Source: Prevotella sp. (lineage in GTDB: Bacteria; Bacteroidota; Bacteroidia; Bacteroidales; Bacteroidaceae). From it: DNA of 52,391 bases. Location of the stretch: contig JAFTGH010000026.1 of NCBI GenBank assembly GCA_017458005.1, positions 1-52,391 on the forward strand, given 5' to 3'. Positions within the stretch are counted from its first letter, which is position 1, and each line of letters opens with the position of its first letter. The position numbers and the translations under genes were made by a program. Below, in pieces: positions 7,430 to 15,756 of this stretch. The notes beneath the pieces were generated by a model. The model did no database searches and was not told the DNA's origin. It saw only the letters and a list, made by a program, of their open reading frames with translations.

Positions 7430-8395
7430 ATGAAAAGAATAGTATTGACATGGATGTTGTCGCTGATGCTGTCGCCCATGATGGCACAGTTCCTGCATGA
7501 GGGTGACACCATCGCCATCATCTCCCCGTCGAGTGCGACAGATACCGCTACCATCAATGGGGGTATCCGCACGTTGGAGCGTTGGGGTTTCCATACCGTG
7601 GTGGGGCGCAATGCGTTGAGGGACTATCGCGGCTTCGCTGGTACGATAGAGGAGCGCAAGGCAGACCTGCTGTGGGCTTTGCGGAATCCGCAGGTCAAGG
7701 CGATCATGTGCTCACGAGGTGGCGATGGCGCTGTCCATCTGCTGTGTGAGTTGCCTCTGGGCGTGTTCAGGAAATACCCTAAACTCCTCATTGGCTTCAG
7801 CGACATCACCGCCCTGCTGAGTGCGGAGGCTTGTGCGGGAAACATCGGTATTCATGGCTCGATGTGTCATGCCATCAACACCTATGAGGGCAATGACACG
7901 GTCAGTCAGGCGTTACGTCGCATGATGACGGGTGACTTGCCTGAATACCATGTCGCTCCGCATCCCCTGAACCATTCCGGCAAGGCGGAGGGCATCCTCG
8001 TGGGTGGCAATATGTCGGTGCTGCATGGCTTGGCAGGCTCTGAGTATGACCCCTTGCGACTCCCTAATATCATTCTCTTCGTGGAGGACACGGGGGAGGG
8101 GATGACGAAGGTCGACCGTATGCTGCATAACATAGAGGTGCGTGGTCTGATGTCGCATGTCAAGGGGGTTATTATCGGACGGTTTTCCAATTATAAGAAG
8201 GTGCCGAATACCTTTCCCGACATGAACTATATGTTCCATGAGTATCTGCGGAAATATGGCATCCCCGTCTGCTATAACTTCCCTGTCGGTCATGCCCACC
8301 TACGTAACTTCCCCATGCTGGTAGGCAGCAAGGCGACTCTTGAGGTGAGTGGTGAGGGCGTGACACTTACTTTCCACCCATCCCCTTCATACTAA
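7430..8395 (+). CDS. Secreted LD-carboxypeptidase, peptidase family S66
   Basis: A 321-residue protein with a signal peptide (MKRIVLTWMLSLMLSPMMAQ), so probably periplasmic, whereas the E. coli enzyme LdcA is cytoplasmic. The family removes the terminal D-Ala from muropeptide tetrapeptides during murein recycling. Visible motifs: RGGDG (96-100), GFSDIT (122-127) with the nucleophile Ser124, FVEDTGEG near residue 217 with the likely catalytic Glu, and VGHAHLRNFP near 283 with the catalytic His. The length fits the family (about 300-340). The 3' end overlaps tex on the opposite strand by 29 bp. The promoter just upstream suggests it is transcribed apart from rplT. Confidence 0.88.
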   Translation: MKRIVLTWMLSLMLSPMMAQFLHEGDTIAIISPSSATDTATINGGIRTLERWGFHTVVGRNALRDYRGFAGTIEERKADLLWALRNPQVKAIMCSRGGDGAVHLLCELPLGVFRKYPKLLIGFSDITALLSAEACAGNIGIHGSMCHAINTYEGNDTVSQALRRMMTGDLPEYHVAPHPLNHSGKAEGILVGGNMSVLHGLAGSEYDPLRLPNIILFVEDTGEGMTKVDRMLHNIEVRGLMSHVKGVIIGRFSNYKKVPNTFPDMNYMFHEYLRKYGIPVCYNFPVGHAHLRNFPMLVGSKATLEVSGEGVTLTFHPSPSY

Positions 8396-10553
8396 GTGAG
8401 ATGCGATGGCGGCGCAGGTCGACCTCCAAGACACGTACCATGACATGCTGATGGAGGCGTACCACCTGGGTCGGATCAGTCACGTATTTGTCTGCTAACT
8501 GCGAGATATGTACCAGTCCATCCTGATGTACACCGATATCCACAAAGGCTCCAAAGTTGGTGATATTCGTCACGATACCAGGCAGTTGCATGCCTTCGTG
8601 TAAGTCTTCAATAGTCTGTACGCTGGCGTCAAACTCAAACTCCTCGATTTGTTCGCGAGGGTCACGACCGGGCTTTTCCAACTCCTTCATGATGTCCGTC
8701 AGGGTAGGTAGTCCGATGGTGTCCGTTACATAACGTTTGATGTCAATCTGTGTCCGTTTCTCCTTGTCGCTGATAAGGTCGGCGACGGTGCAGTGGTTGT
8801 CCTTTGCCATCTGCTCCACCACGCTGTAACTCTCAGGATGGACGGCGCTGTTGTCGAGCGGGTTCTTTGCCTCGGGAATGCGGAGGAAGCCCGCACACTG
8901 CTGGTAGGCGGCAGGTCCGAGGCGTGGCACCTTCTTCAGTTGCGCACGACTGGTGAACGCCCCGTTCTCCCTGCGGTAATCCACGATGTTCTTTGCCAGG
9001 GTGGGACCCAGTCCGCTGACGTACATCAGCAGGTGTTGCGAGGCGGTATTCAGGTTGACACCTACGAGATTCACGCAACTCTCCACCGTCTGGTCGAGCG
9101 AGTGCTTGAGTTTCGCCTGGTCCACGTCATGCTGATACTGTCCCACACCAATGCTCTTGGGGTCGATCTTCACCAGTTCGGCAAGCGGGTCCATCAGTCG
9201 TCGCCCGATGCTGACGGCACCACGAACGGTGACATCCTCATCGGGGAACTCCTCACGGGCCGTCTTGGAGGCGGAATAGACAGAGGCACCGTCCTCGCTG
9301 ACGACGAAGACTTTTGGCTTTTGGCTGTTAGCATTTGGTTTTTGGCTAGCGGCTAATTGCCAATTGCTAATGGCTTCCTCCACGAACTCTTTCGTCTCAC
9401 GACTTGCCGTGCCGTTGCCGATGGCTATCGCCTCGATATGGTATTCGTCCAACATCTGCTGCAGATGGACGGTCGCCTGCATGCGGTGGTTGATAGGCGG
9501 GTGGGGGAAGATCGCCTCGTGGTGGAGCAGGTTGCCCTGTGCGTCCAGGCATACCACCTTACACCCCGTGCGGAAACCAGGGTCGACACCCATCACCCGC
9601 TTCTGTCCTAATGGCGCGCCGAGCAGTAGTTGGCGCAGGTTTTCCACAAACACCTTGATAGCCTCCTCGTCGGCTCGCTCCTTACTGAGGTTGGAGAACT
9701 CCGTCTCGATGGAGGGACAGAGCAGACGCTTGTAGCCGTCCTCCACCGCCTCGGCGACCAGTCGCTGGCAGGCACCATTGCCCCTGACGTAGTTTCGTTG
9801 CAGTCTGTTGACAGCCTCGTCGTCGTCGATGGTGATGCTCACCCTCAGAATCCCCTCGCTCTCGCCACGGCGCATGGCAAGGAGACGGTGGGAGGAACAG
9901 CGTCTCAACGGCTCTTCCCAATCGAAATAGTCGGAATATTTCGCTGCCTCGTCGGTGTCCTTCTTCGCTTTCACGACCTTGGAAATGATGAAAGCCTCAC
10001 GGCGGAAGGCGGCACGTACCTGGTTGCGGGAGCGTTCCTCCTCGCTGACCTGTTCGGCAATGATGTCCTTGGCACCTTGGAGAGCAGTTTTTGTGTCGAT
10101 AATGTCGCCGCCTACATAACGTTTGGCGGCTTGCTCGGGATGCGGCTCACGCTGGAGGAGCAGCAGTTGGGCAAGCGGCTCCAAGCCCTGCTCCCTTGCC
10201 ACTTGGGCACGAGTGCGCCGCTTCGGTTTGTAGGGCAGGTAGATATCCTCCAGTGTCGTCGCCTCCCAACAGTCGTCGATGCGCTTCTGGAGTTCTGCGG
10301 TCATCTTCCCCTGCTCGGTGATTGTCTTGACGACAGTATCCTTCCGCTTGGCGATCTCCTGCAGTCCTATCAGGCGGTTGCTGATTGCCGTGATCTGTAC
10401 CTCGTCCAGTCCTCCCGTCCTTTCCTTGCGATAACGGGAGATAAAGGGGATGGTGCATCCCTCGTCCAGTAACTTCAGCGTGTTCTCCACGCCATGCTCT
10501 GGCAGGTGGAGTTCGCTGGATATCAGTTGTGTGAAAATCCTAATCTGTTCCAT
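8367..10553 (-). CDS. tex: Tex-type RNA-binding protein with S1 domain
   Basis: A 728-residue Tex homologue, a nucleic-acid-binding protein linked to transcription and RNA turnover. Order of domains: an N-terminal helical part with EVQITAISNRL and DIYLPYKPKRRTRA, a YqgF/RNase H-like domain (VMGVDPGFRTGCKV, about 335), helix-hairpin-helix motifs (VGVNLNTASQHLLMYVSGLG, FLRIPEAKNPLDNSAVHPE region), and a C-terminal S1 domain (GIVTNITNFGAFVDIGVHQD). The start is MEQIRIFTQ at 10553; an upstream extension would lie inside the promoter. A repetitive insertion of about 20 residues, NWQLAASQKPNANSQKPK, sits between FVEEAIS and VFVVSEDGAS (about residues 394-415). It is convergent with the S66 gene and divergent from the ABC-F gene. 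Confidence 0.95.
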   Translation of the reverse strand: MEQIRIFTQLISSELHLPEHGVENTLKLLDEGCTIPFISRYRKERTGGLDEVQITAISNRLIGLQEIAKRKDTVVKTITEQGKMTAELQKRIDDCWEATTLEDIYLPYKPKRRTRAQVAREQGLEPLAQLLLLQREPHPEQAAKRYVGGDIIDTKTALQGAKDIIAEQVSEEERSRNQVRAAFRREAFIISKVVKAKKDTDEAAKYSDYFDWEEPLRRCSSHRLLAMRRGESEGILRVSITIDDDEAVNRLQRNYVRGNGACQRLVAEAVEDGYKRLLCPSIETEFSNLSKERADEEAIKVFVENLRQLLLGAPLGQKRVMGVDPGFRTGCKVVCLDAQGNLLHHEAIFPHPPINHRMQATVHLQQMLDEYHIEAIAIGNGTASRETKEFVEEAISNWQLAASQKPNANSQKPKVFVVSEDGASVYSASKTAREEFPDEDVTVRGAVSIGRRLMDPLAELVKIDPKSIGVGQYQHDVDQAKLKHSLDQTVESCVNLVGVNLNTASQHLLMYVSGLGPTLAKNIVDYRRENGAFTSRAQLKKVPRLGPAAYQQCAGFLRIPEAKNPLDNSAVHPESYSVVEQMAKDNHCTVADLISDKEKRTQIDIKRYVTDTIGLPTLTDIMKELEKPGRDPREQIEEFEFDASVQTIEDLHEGMQLPGIVTNITNFGAFVDIGVHQDGLVHISQLADKYVTDPTQVVRLHQHVMVRVLEVDLRRHRISLSMKGMGGK
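9310..9373 (-). repeat. In-frame repeat insertion inside tex
   Basis: On the coding strand the stretch is built of AGCCAAAAGCCAAAAG-like and CTAACAGCCAAAAG / GCTAGCCAAAAACC-like units plus GCAATTGGCAATT. It encodes a Gln/Asn/Ser/Pro/Lys-rich loop in a place where Tex proteins normally run directly from the helix after GNGTASRET to VSEDGASVYSAS. Length is a multiple of three in effect, since the frame continues. Confidence 0.65.
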
Positions 10554-10560
10554 AACGCTA

Positions 10561-10568
10561 CAAAAGTA
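10561..10568 (-). promoter_or_regulatory. -7 box of tex
   Basis: Read on the minus strand, TACTTTTG fits TAnnTTTG and ends 7 bp before the ATG at 10553. This predicts a transcript start within a few bases of the start codon. Confidence 0.5.
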
Positions 10569-10643
10569 CGGAAAAATTACGAGAAAGACTTGCTTCTCCA
10601 TCTAATATTTATTAATTTATTTTGCACTCTATCCGTTTTTCAT

Positions 10644-10651
10644 TACCTTTG
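10644..10651 (+). promoter_or_regulatory. -7 box of the ABC-F gene
   Basis: TACCTTTG followed by CATG. It shows that the ATG at 10653 lies at or before the transcript start, so ATG 10671 is preferred. Confidence 0.6.
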
Positions 10652-10670
10652 CATGTTCAAAAGTGACATC

Positions 10671-12641
10671 ATGATATCAGTAGAAGGACTTTGTGTGGAA
10701 TTCAGTGCCAAGCCGTTGTTCACCGACGCCAGTTTCGTGGTGAACGACCGTGACCGTATTGCCTTGGTGGGTAAGAACGGGGCTGGGAAGTCCACGCTCC
10801 TGAAGATACTCTGCGGACAGCAGCAGGCTACCCGTGGCGTGGTGAGTGTTCCCAACGATGCCACCATCGGCTACCTGCCGCAGGTGATGAACCTGCAGGA
10901 CGATACGACGGTGAGGGAGGAGGCGCAGAAGGCTTTTTCCCATATCAAGGAGATGAAAGCCCGTATCGACCAGATGAACCAGCAACTTGCCGAGCGTACT
11001 GATTATGAGAGTGACGACTACCTCGCGCTGGTGGAGAGATTCACCCAAGAGCATGAGCGTTACCAGATGATGGGTGCGGAGAACTATGAGGCGGAGATAG
11101 AGCGGACGCTGACGGGACTGGGTTTCCTGCGTACCGACTTCGAGCGTCCTACCAGTGAGTTCTCGGGAGGATGGCGCATGCGTATCGAACTGGCGAAGAT
11201 TCTGTTGCAGAAGCCCGATGTGCTGTTGCTTGACGAGCCTACCAACCATCTTGACATCGAGTCGATACAATGGCTGGAGCAGTTTCTGGCACAGAGTGCG
11301 AAAGCCGTCGTACTGGTCAGTCACGACCGTGCTTTTATTAATAATGTGTCGAACCGTACGTTGGAGATATCCTGTGGACATATCATCGACTATAAGGTGA
11401 AGTACGACGAGTATGTAGTGCTTCGCAAGGAGCGCCGTGAGCAACAGCAGCGAGCCTACGAGAACCAGCAGAAGGAGATAGCCGACATGCGCCAGTTTAT
11501 CGAGCGTTTCCGCTATCAGGCGACCAAGGCGGTACAGGTGCAGCAGAAGATCAAGCAACTGGAGAAAATCGTGCCTATAGAGGTCGACGAGGTGGATAAT
11601 GCCGCCATGCACTTGAAGTTCCCGCCCTGTCTGCGCAGTGGCGACTACCCCGTGATCTGTGAGGAGGTGCGGAAGAACTATGGCGAACACATGGTGTTCG
11701 CAAACGTGAACATGACCATCAAGCGTGGGGAGAAAGTGGCGTTCGTCGGCAAGAACGGCGAGGGAAAGTCCACGCTGGTGAAATGTATCATGGGGGAGAT
11801 TCCTTTCGATGGCAACCTGAAGATTGGGCATAACATCCAGATTGGCTATTTCGCCCAGAACCAGGCGCAGTTGCTGGATGAGTCGTTGACGGTCTTCCAG
11901 ACAATAGATTATGTAGCGAAAGGAGATATCCGACTGAGAATCAACGATATATTAGGTGCCTTTATGTTCGGCGGTGAGGCTTCCGATAAGAGAGTGAAGG
12001 TGCTGAGTGGCGGTGAGAGAAGTCGCTTGGCGATGATTCGCCTGTTGCTGGAGCCCGTCAATCTCCTCATCCTCGACGAGCCCACCAACCATTTGGATAT
12101 GCCCTCGAAGGATGTGCTCAAGGAAGCCATCAAGGCTTTCGATGGCACGGCAATCATCGTCAGCCATGACCGTGAGTTCTTGGACGGTCTGGTGACGAAG
12201 GTCTATGAGTTCGGAGGTGGTAAGGTCAGGGAGCATCTGGGCGGTATCTATGACTTCTTGCAGGCGAGACAGATAAGCGAATTGAATGAGTTAGGCAAAG
12301 AGAGTAAAAATTCCCACCGTGGGAATGAAACGTTCCCAGCGTGGGAAAGGAACATTCCCACCGTGGGAATGTCCAAGGAGGCGGCACCTAAGTCTGTGGC
12401 GTATGCCGAGAGGAAGGAGCAGCAGAAGAGACTCCGTAAGGCAGAGCGTGCCGTGGAGGAGTCGGAGCGTAAGATCAGCGACATGGAGCGCAGGTTGAAA
12501 GAACTCGACCAGTTGCTGATGGACCCGGCGAAAGCGTCGGATATGGAACTGGTCACCGAGTACACCACCATCAAGAGGTCGCTCGACGAGGAGGTGGAGC
12601 GTTGGGAGCAGTTATCAGAGGAACTAGAACAACTAACATAA
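10671..12641 (+). CDS. ABC-F family ATPase
   Basis: A 656-residue protein with two ABC modules and no membrane segments, as in ribosome-associated ABC-F proteins of the Uup/EttA/YdiF type. Module 1: Walker A GKNGAGKS (about 34-41), signature SGGWRMR, Walker B LLLDEPTNHLD. The interdomain arm carries a charged linker (about 235-310). Module 2: Walker A GKNGEGKS (about 359-366), signature SGGERSR, LLILDEPTNHLD and the H-loop VSHDREF. A C-terminal coiled coil (about 575-655, RLRKAERAVEESERKISDMERRLKEL) follows, as in Uup. Between module 2 and the coiled coil (about 546-567) three palindromic repeats are read in frame as SHRGNETFPAWERNIPTVG. Subfamily and any role in antibiotic protection cannot be set by eye. 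Confidence 0.93.
   Translation: MISVEGLCVEFSAKPLFTDASFVVNDRDRIALVGKNGAGKSTLLKILCGQQQATRGVVSVPNDATIGYLPQVMNLQDDTTVREEAQKAFSHIKEMKARIDQMNQQLAERTDYESDDYLALVERFTQEHERYQMMGAENYEAEIERTLTGLGFLRTDFERPTSEFSGGWRMRIELAKILLQKPDVLLLDEPTNHLDIESIQWLEQFLAQSAKAVVLVSHDRAFINNVSNRTLEISCGHIIDYKVKYDEYVVLRKERREQQQRAYENQQKEIADMRQFIERFRYQATKAVQVQQKIKQLEKIVPIEVDEVDNAAMHLKFPPCLRSGDYPVICEEVRKNYGEHMVFANVNMTIKRGEKVAFVGKNGEGKSTLVKCIMGEIPFDGNLKIGHNIQIGYFAQNQAQLLDESLTVFQTIDYVAKGDIRLRINDILGAFMFGGEASDKRVKVLSGGERSRLAMIRLLLEPVNLLILDEPTNHLDMPSKDVLKEAIKAFDGTAIIVSHDREFLDGLVTKVYEFGGGKVREHLGGIYDFLQARQISELNELGKESKNSHRGNETFPAWERNIPTVGMSKEAAPKSVAYAERKEQQKRLRKAERAVEESERKISDMERRLKELDQLLMDPAKASDMELVTEYTTIKRSLDEEVERWEQLSEELEQLT
12308..12371. 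repeat. Three palindromic repeats inside the ABC-F coding sequence
   Basis: Units ATTCCCACCGTGGGAAT, GTTCCCAGCGTGGGAA and ATTCCCACCGTGGGAAT follow each other with 4-6 bp between them. Each can form a hairpin with CCGTGG/GCGTGG at its centre. They are translated into the linker before the C-terminal coiled coil. Confidence 0.85.
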
Positions 12642-12650
12642 AAAAGAACG

Positions 12651-14690
12651 ATGAAAATTAAAGGAGTATTTATGATGATGTTATTATCATCGATGTCGAT
12701 AGCCACGATGGCGCAGTCGACACTGAGGTCGGGAATCGATCTGACGGACCTCAACCCACAGGTACAGCCTGGTGAGGACTTCTATGGTTACGCCTGTGGC
12801 GGTTGGATGGCAAAGAACCCGTTGCCTGCCGCCTACTCACGCTATGGCAGTTTCGACCGTCTTGCCGAGGACAACAACAAGCGTATCAACGGTATTCTGA
12901 AGGAGTTGCAGGAGAAAACCTACCCACAGGGTAGTGTGGAGCAGAAACTGAGCGACCTGTATAAACTCGCTATGGACTCGGCTCGCCGTGAGCAAGACGG
13001 ACTGGCTCCCGTGATGGGGCTCATCAAGAAGATGGAGGCGGCAAAGACCGTTGCCCAACTTTTTGACATCCAGTTGGAGATGATGCCCTATGGCGACTCG
13101 GAGTTCTTCCATGCCTATATCGGCGCCGACGACAAGAATGCCACCCAGAATATCCTGAGTGTCAATCAGGGAGGACTTGCCCTGGGGCAGAAAGACTACT
13201 ATCTGGAGAACGATGAGGCTACTACGAAGATCCGCGAGAGTTACAAGAAGCACATCGTCCGTATGTTCCAACTCTTTGGCTTCAAGAAGGCTGCCGCTGA
13301 GAAGAAGATGAAGAACATCTTCGCCTTGGAACTCGCGTTGGCAAAGGTGTCGAAGTCACGTACGGAGTTGCGTGACCCCATTGCCAACTATAACAAGATG
13401 ACGTTGAGCGAGTTTGACAGCAAATACCCCCACTTCCAGTTGGAGAGGCAGATGAACGCCAAGGGCATCGCAAGCCAGTATATCCAGGAGATGATTGTCG
13501 GACAGCCAGACTTTATGGCGGGTGCCGACCAACTTTTCGGTAAGATCACCCCCGCAGAGTACCGTGATTATATGGAGTGGGGTGTTATCCGCTCTGCCGC
13601 CGGCTATCTGAATGACGAGGTGCGCGCCGCTAACTTTGACTTCTTCGGCAAGGTGATGTCTGGCAGGAAAGAGGACCATCCCCTCTGGCGCCGTGCCACC
13701 AATCAGGTGCAAGGTGTGATGGGCGAGGCACTGGGTAAGATCTATGTGGAGAAATATTTCCCCGCCTCGTCAAAAGAGCGTATGAAGACTTTGGTGGAGA
13801 ACCTCCGTATTGCTCTTGGTGAGCGTATCGCGGCACAGGACTGGATGGACGACTCTACGAAGGTAAACGCCCTGTTGAAGTTGAATACCTTCTACGTGAA
13901 GATTGGTTATCCTGACCGTTGGACGGATATGAGCGACTTGAAGATTGATGCGAAAAAATCTTACTATGATAATATGCAGGAGTGCAGTCGCTTCTGGAAT
14001 CAATGGCGCATCAACCACACGGCAGGCAAACCTGTCGACCGTGATGACTGGTATATGACTCCACAGACGGTGAACGCCTATTATAACCCAACGACCAACG
14101 AGATTTGTTTCCCTGCTGGTATTCTCCAAGTGCCTTTCTTCGATCCGACAGCCGACGATGCCTTTAACTATGGTGCTATCGGTGTAGTGATCGGTCATGA
14201 GATGACTCATGGTTTCGATGATCAGGGTCGTCGCTTTGACAAAGATGGAAACATGCACGACTGGTGGACGGAAGAGGATGGAAAAAACTTTACAGAGCGC
14301 ACAGACAAGTATGCTGATTTCTTCTCTGGTATCAAGGTGCTGCCTGATTTGAATGCCAACGGACGCTTGACATTGGGTGAGAACCTTGCTGACCACGGTG
14401 GTCTGCAGGTAGCATGGTATGCCTATAAGAATGCGACAAAGCGTGGTCCGCTACCTGTGATTGACGGGCTGACCGCTGACCAGCGCTTCTTCCTTGCCTA
14501 TGCAGGAGTATGGGCTGGCAATATCACTGAGGCGGAGATCCGCAACCGAACCAAGAGTGATCCGCACTCACTGGGTCGCTGGCGTGTCAACGGTGCCCTG
14601 CCACACATTGATATGTGGTATGAGGCGTTCGGTGTCAAGGAGGGCGACAAGATGTTTATTCCTAAGGAAAAACGCCTCTCTCTCTGGTAA
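12651..14690 (+). CDS. pepO: Secreted M13-family metallopeptidase (neprilysin/PepO-like)
   Basis: A 679-residue zinc endopeptidase. A signal peptide (MKIKGVFMMMLLSSMSIATMAQ) directs it out of the cytoplasm. The N-terminal M13 domain starts DLNPQVQPGEDFYGYACGGW. The catalytic domain shows VIGHEMTHGFDDQG (HExxH near residue 516-520), then ENLADHGGLQ (near 576), which supplies the third zinc ligand Glu and the following Asp. NAYYNPTTNEICFPAGIL precedes the zinc site, as in the family, and the end matches the conserved DPHSLGRWRVNGAL. Members cleave small and medium peptides. It starts 9 bp after the ABC-F stop, so read-through is possible, and a good terminator follows. Confidence 0.95.
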   Translation: MKIKGVFMMMLLSSMSIATMAQSTLRSGIDLTDLNPQVQPGEDFYGYACGGWMAKNPLPAAYSRYGSFDRLAEDNNKRINGILKELQEKTYPQGSVEQKLSDLYKLAMDSARREQDGLAPVMGLIKKMEAAKTVAQLFDIQLEMMPYGDSEFFHAYIGADDKNATQNILSVNQGGLALGQKDYYLENDEATTKIRESYKKHIVRMFQLFGFKKAAAEKKMKNIFALELALAKVSKSRTELRDPIANYNKMTLSEFDSKYPHFQLERQMNAKGIASQYIQEMIVGQPDFMAGADQLFGKITPAEYRDYMEWGVIRSAAGYLNDEVRAANFDFFGKVMSGRKEDHPLWRRATNQVQGVMGEALGKIYVEKYFPASSKERMKTLVENLRIALGERIAAQDWMDDSTKVNALLKLNTFYVKIGYPDRWTDMSDLKIDAKKSYYDNMQECSRFWNQWRINHTAGKPVDRDDWYMTPQTVNAYYNPTTNEICFPAGILQVPFFDPTADDAFNYGAIGVVIGHEMTHGFDDQGRRFDKDGNMHDWWTEEDGKNFTERTDKYADFFSGIKVLPDLNANGRLTLGENLADHGGLQVAWYAYKNATKRGPLPVIDGLTADQRFFLAYAGVWAGNITEAEIRNRTKSDPHSLGRWRVNGALPHIDMWYEAFGVKEGDKMFIPKEKRLSLW

Positions 14691-14715
14691 AAAAGAGCCC
14701 AAAACACATAAAAAT

Positions 14716-14748
14716 GCCGTCGTAAATATAAATTTACGGCGGTTTTTT
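14716..14748 (+). terminator. Terminator after the M13 peptidase gene
   Basis: GCCGTCGTAAAT pairs with ATTTACGGCGG (one G-U pair) around a short loop, followed by six T. Confidence 0.8.
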
Positions 14749-14770
14749 GTTTGTTTTAAAAATTTATTGC

Positions 14771-14778
14771 TATATTTG
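14771..14778 (+). promoter_or_regulatory. -7 box of the kinase cassette
   Basis: TATATTTG followed by CA, 27 bp before the ATG at 14806. It follows directly on the M13 terminator, so the cassette begins a new transcription unit. No clear second promoter is seen until 27131. Confidence 0.6.
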
Positions 14779-14805
14779 CACCTAACTTAATGCTATCCTA
14801 AAAAA

Positions 14806-15756
14806 ATGACAAGCGATAATTCCCTTAATACTGAGAAAACCGAGAGGACCATACGCCCCCAGGAAATTGTTCGTGAGAAGGAGCGCATTCGGGAGGATGA
14901 ACCCCTTCAGCCAGCGATGCAGCAACAGCAGCAACAACAGCAGGCTGGAGGAAAGAAATGTCCCTTCTGCGGAGCAATCAACGACCCGGAGGCGATGTTC
15001 TGTGCCCAGTGCGGACAGCCTATCAGCAAGTCATCCTGTCCCTTCTGCGGTGCTGAGGTAGACCCTGATGCCGATTTCTGTGAGACGTGCCATCATTACA
15101 TCCGCAAGGATATCTGTTCCTATTGCGGTGCCCATCTGACGGGTAATGAGGCGTATTGCCCTGAGTGTGGTAGTCCCCGTGGCGGACTGGTGTGTCCCAC
15201 CTGTCATACCATGAATGACTTTGCCTTCTGTAAGCAGTGTGGTACTGCGCTGACTGCCGAGGCAAAGGAACTGGTGAAAGAGTTGCAGAAGAATCCCGAC
15301 TATAAGGAGTTGATGGATGTCGTGCAGGAGTATTCCCGCCTGGAGAGTTCCCTTCCCTATAATTCTGAGCGTGATATCGTCAGGGAGCAGATGAACATGA
15401 AGTTGCGTGAGCGTCTGTTGACCCTGTTGGCGAAAGACGCAGGGGTGGAGAACCCCGTGATTCCGAAGGTGAATACCAAGCGTATGACGAAAGAGGAGTT
15501 GGAGGAGCAGAAGTCGGAGAAGATCAAGACGCTCTCTGCCATCCTCGATAAGTTGGCGGTTCCCCCCACATCCTCTCCGGTGCAAGCCCGCAACTATGCG
15601 ATGGCAAGCAAGCCGATGGGTGTCCGTCTTGCCTGGGTGTGTAACTTCAAGCATGCGCTGCACAGCAGTCCCTGTGGCTGCGCCAAACCTCACCTCGGCG
15701 GAAAATGGGTAGTGTTAGGGAAGAATAGTACTGCGGAAATTAAAGACGATAAATAA
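14806..15756 (+). CDS. Protein with four zinc ribbons and a Cys-rich C-terminal motif
   Basis: A 316-residue protein of unknown function. The N-terminal 50 residues are charged, with a Gln run (38-46). Four zinc ribbons follow with CxxC pairs at 52/55 and 66/69, 78/81 and 92/95, 104/107 and 118/121, 130/133 and 142/145. A helical, charged section (150-255) leads to a C-terminal motif, MGVRLAWVCNFKHAL then SPCGCAKPHLGGKWVVL, with three more Cys that could bind metal or nucleic acid. No catalytic residues and no membrane segment are seen. The stop codon overlaps the kinase start by one base (TAATG), which implies translational coupling. It is probably an adaptor or scaffold for the kinase cassette; that is inference from position. 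Confidence 0.8.
   Translation: MTSDNSLNTEKTERTIRPQEIVREKERIREDEPLQPAMQQQQQQQQAGGKKCPFCGAINDPEAMFCAQCGQPISKSSCPFCGAEVDPDADFCETCHHYIRKDICSYCGAHLTGNEAYCPECGSPRGGLVCPTCHTMNDFAFCKQCGTALTAEAKELVKELQKNPDYKELMDVVQEYSRLESSLPYNSERDIVREQMNMKLRERLLTLLAKDAGVENPVIPKVNTKRMTKEELEEQKSEKIKTLSAILDKLAVPPTSSPVQARNYAMASKPMGVRLAWVCNFKHALHSSPCGCAKPHLGGKWVVLGKNSTAEIKDDK

Noticed and set aside
10494-10670. Longer N terminus for the ABC-F protein
   Set aside because: It would start within tex on the opposite strand and cross the promoter at 10644.
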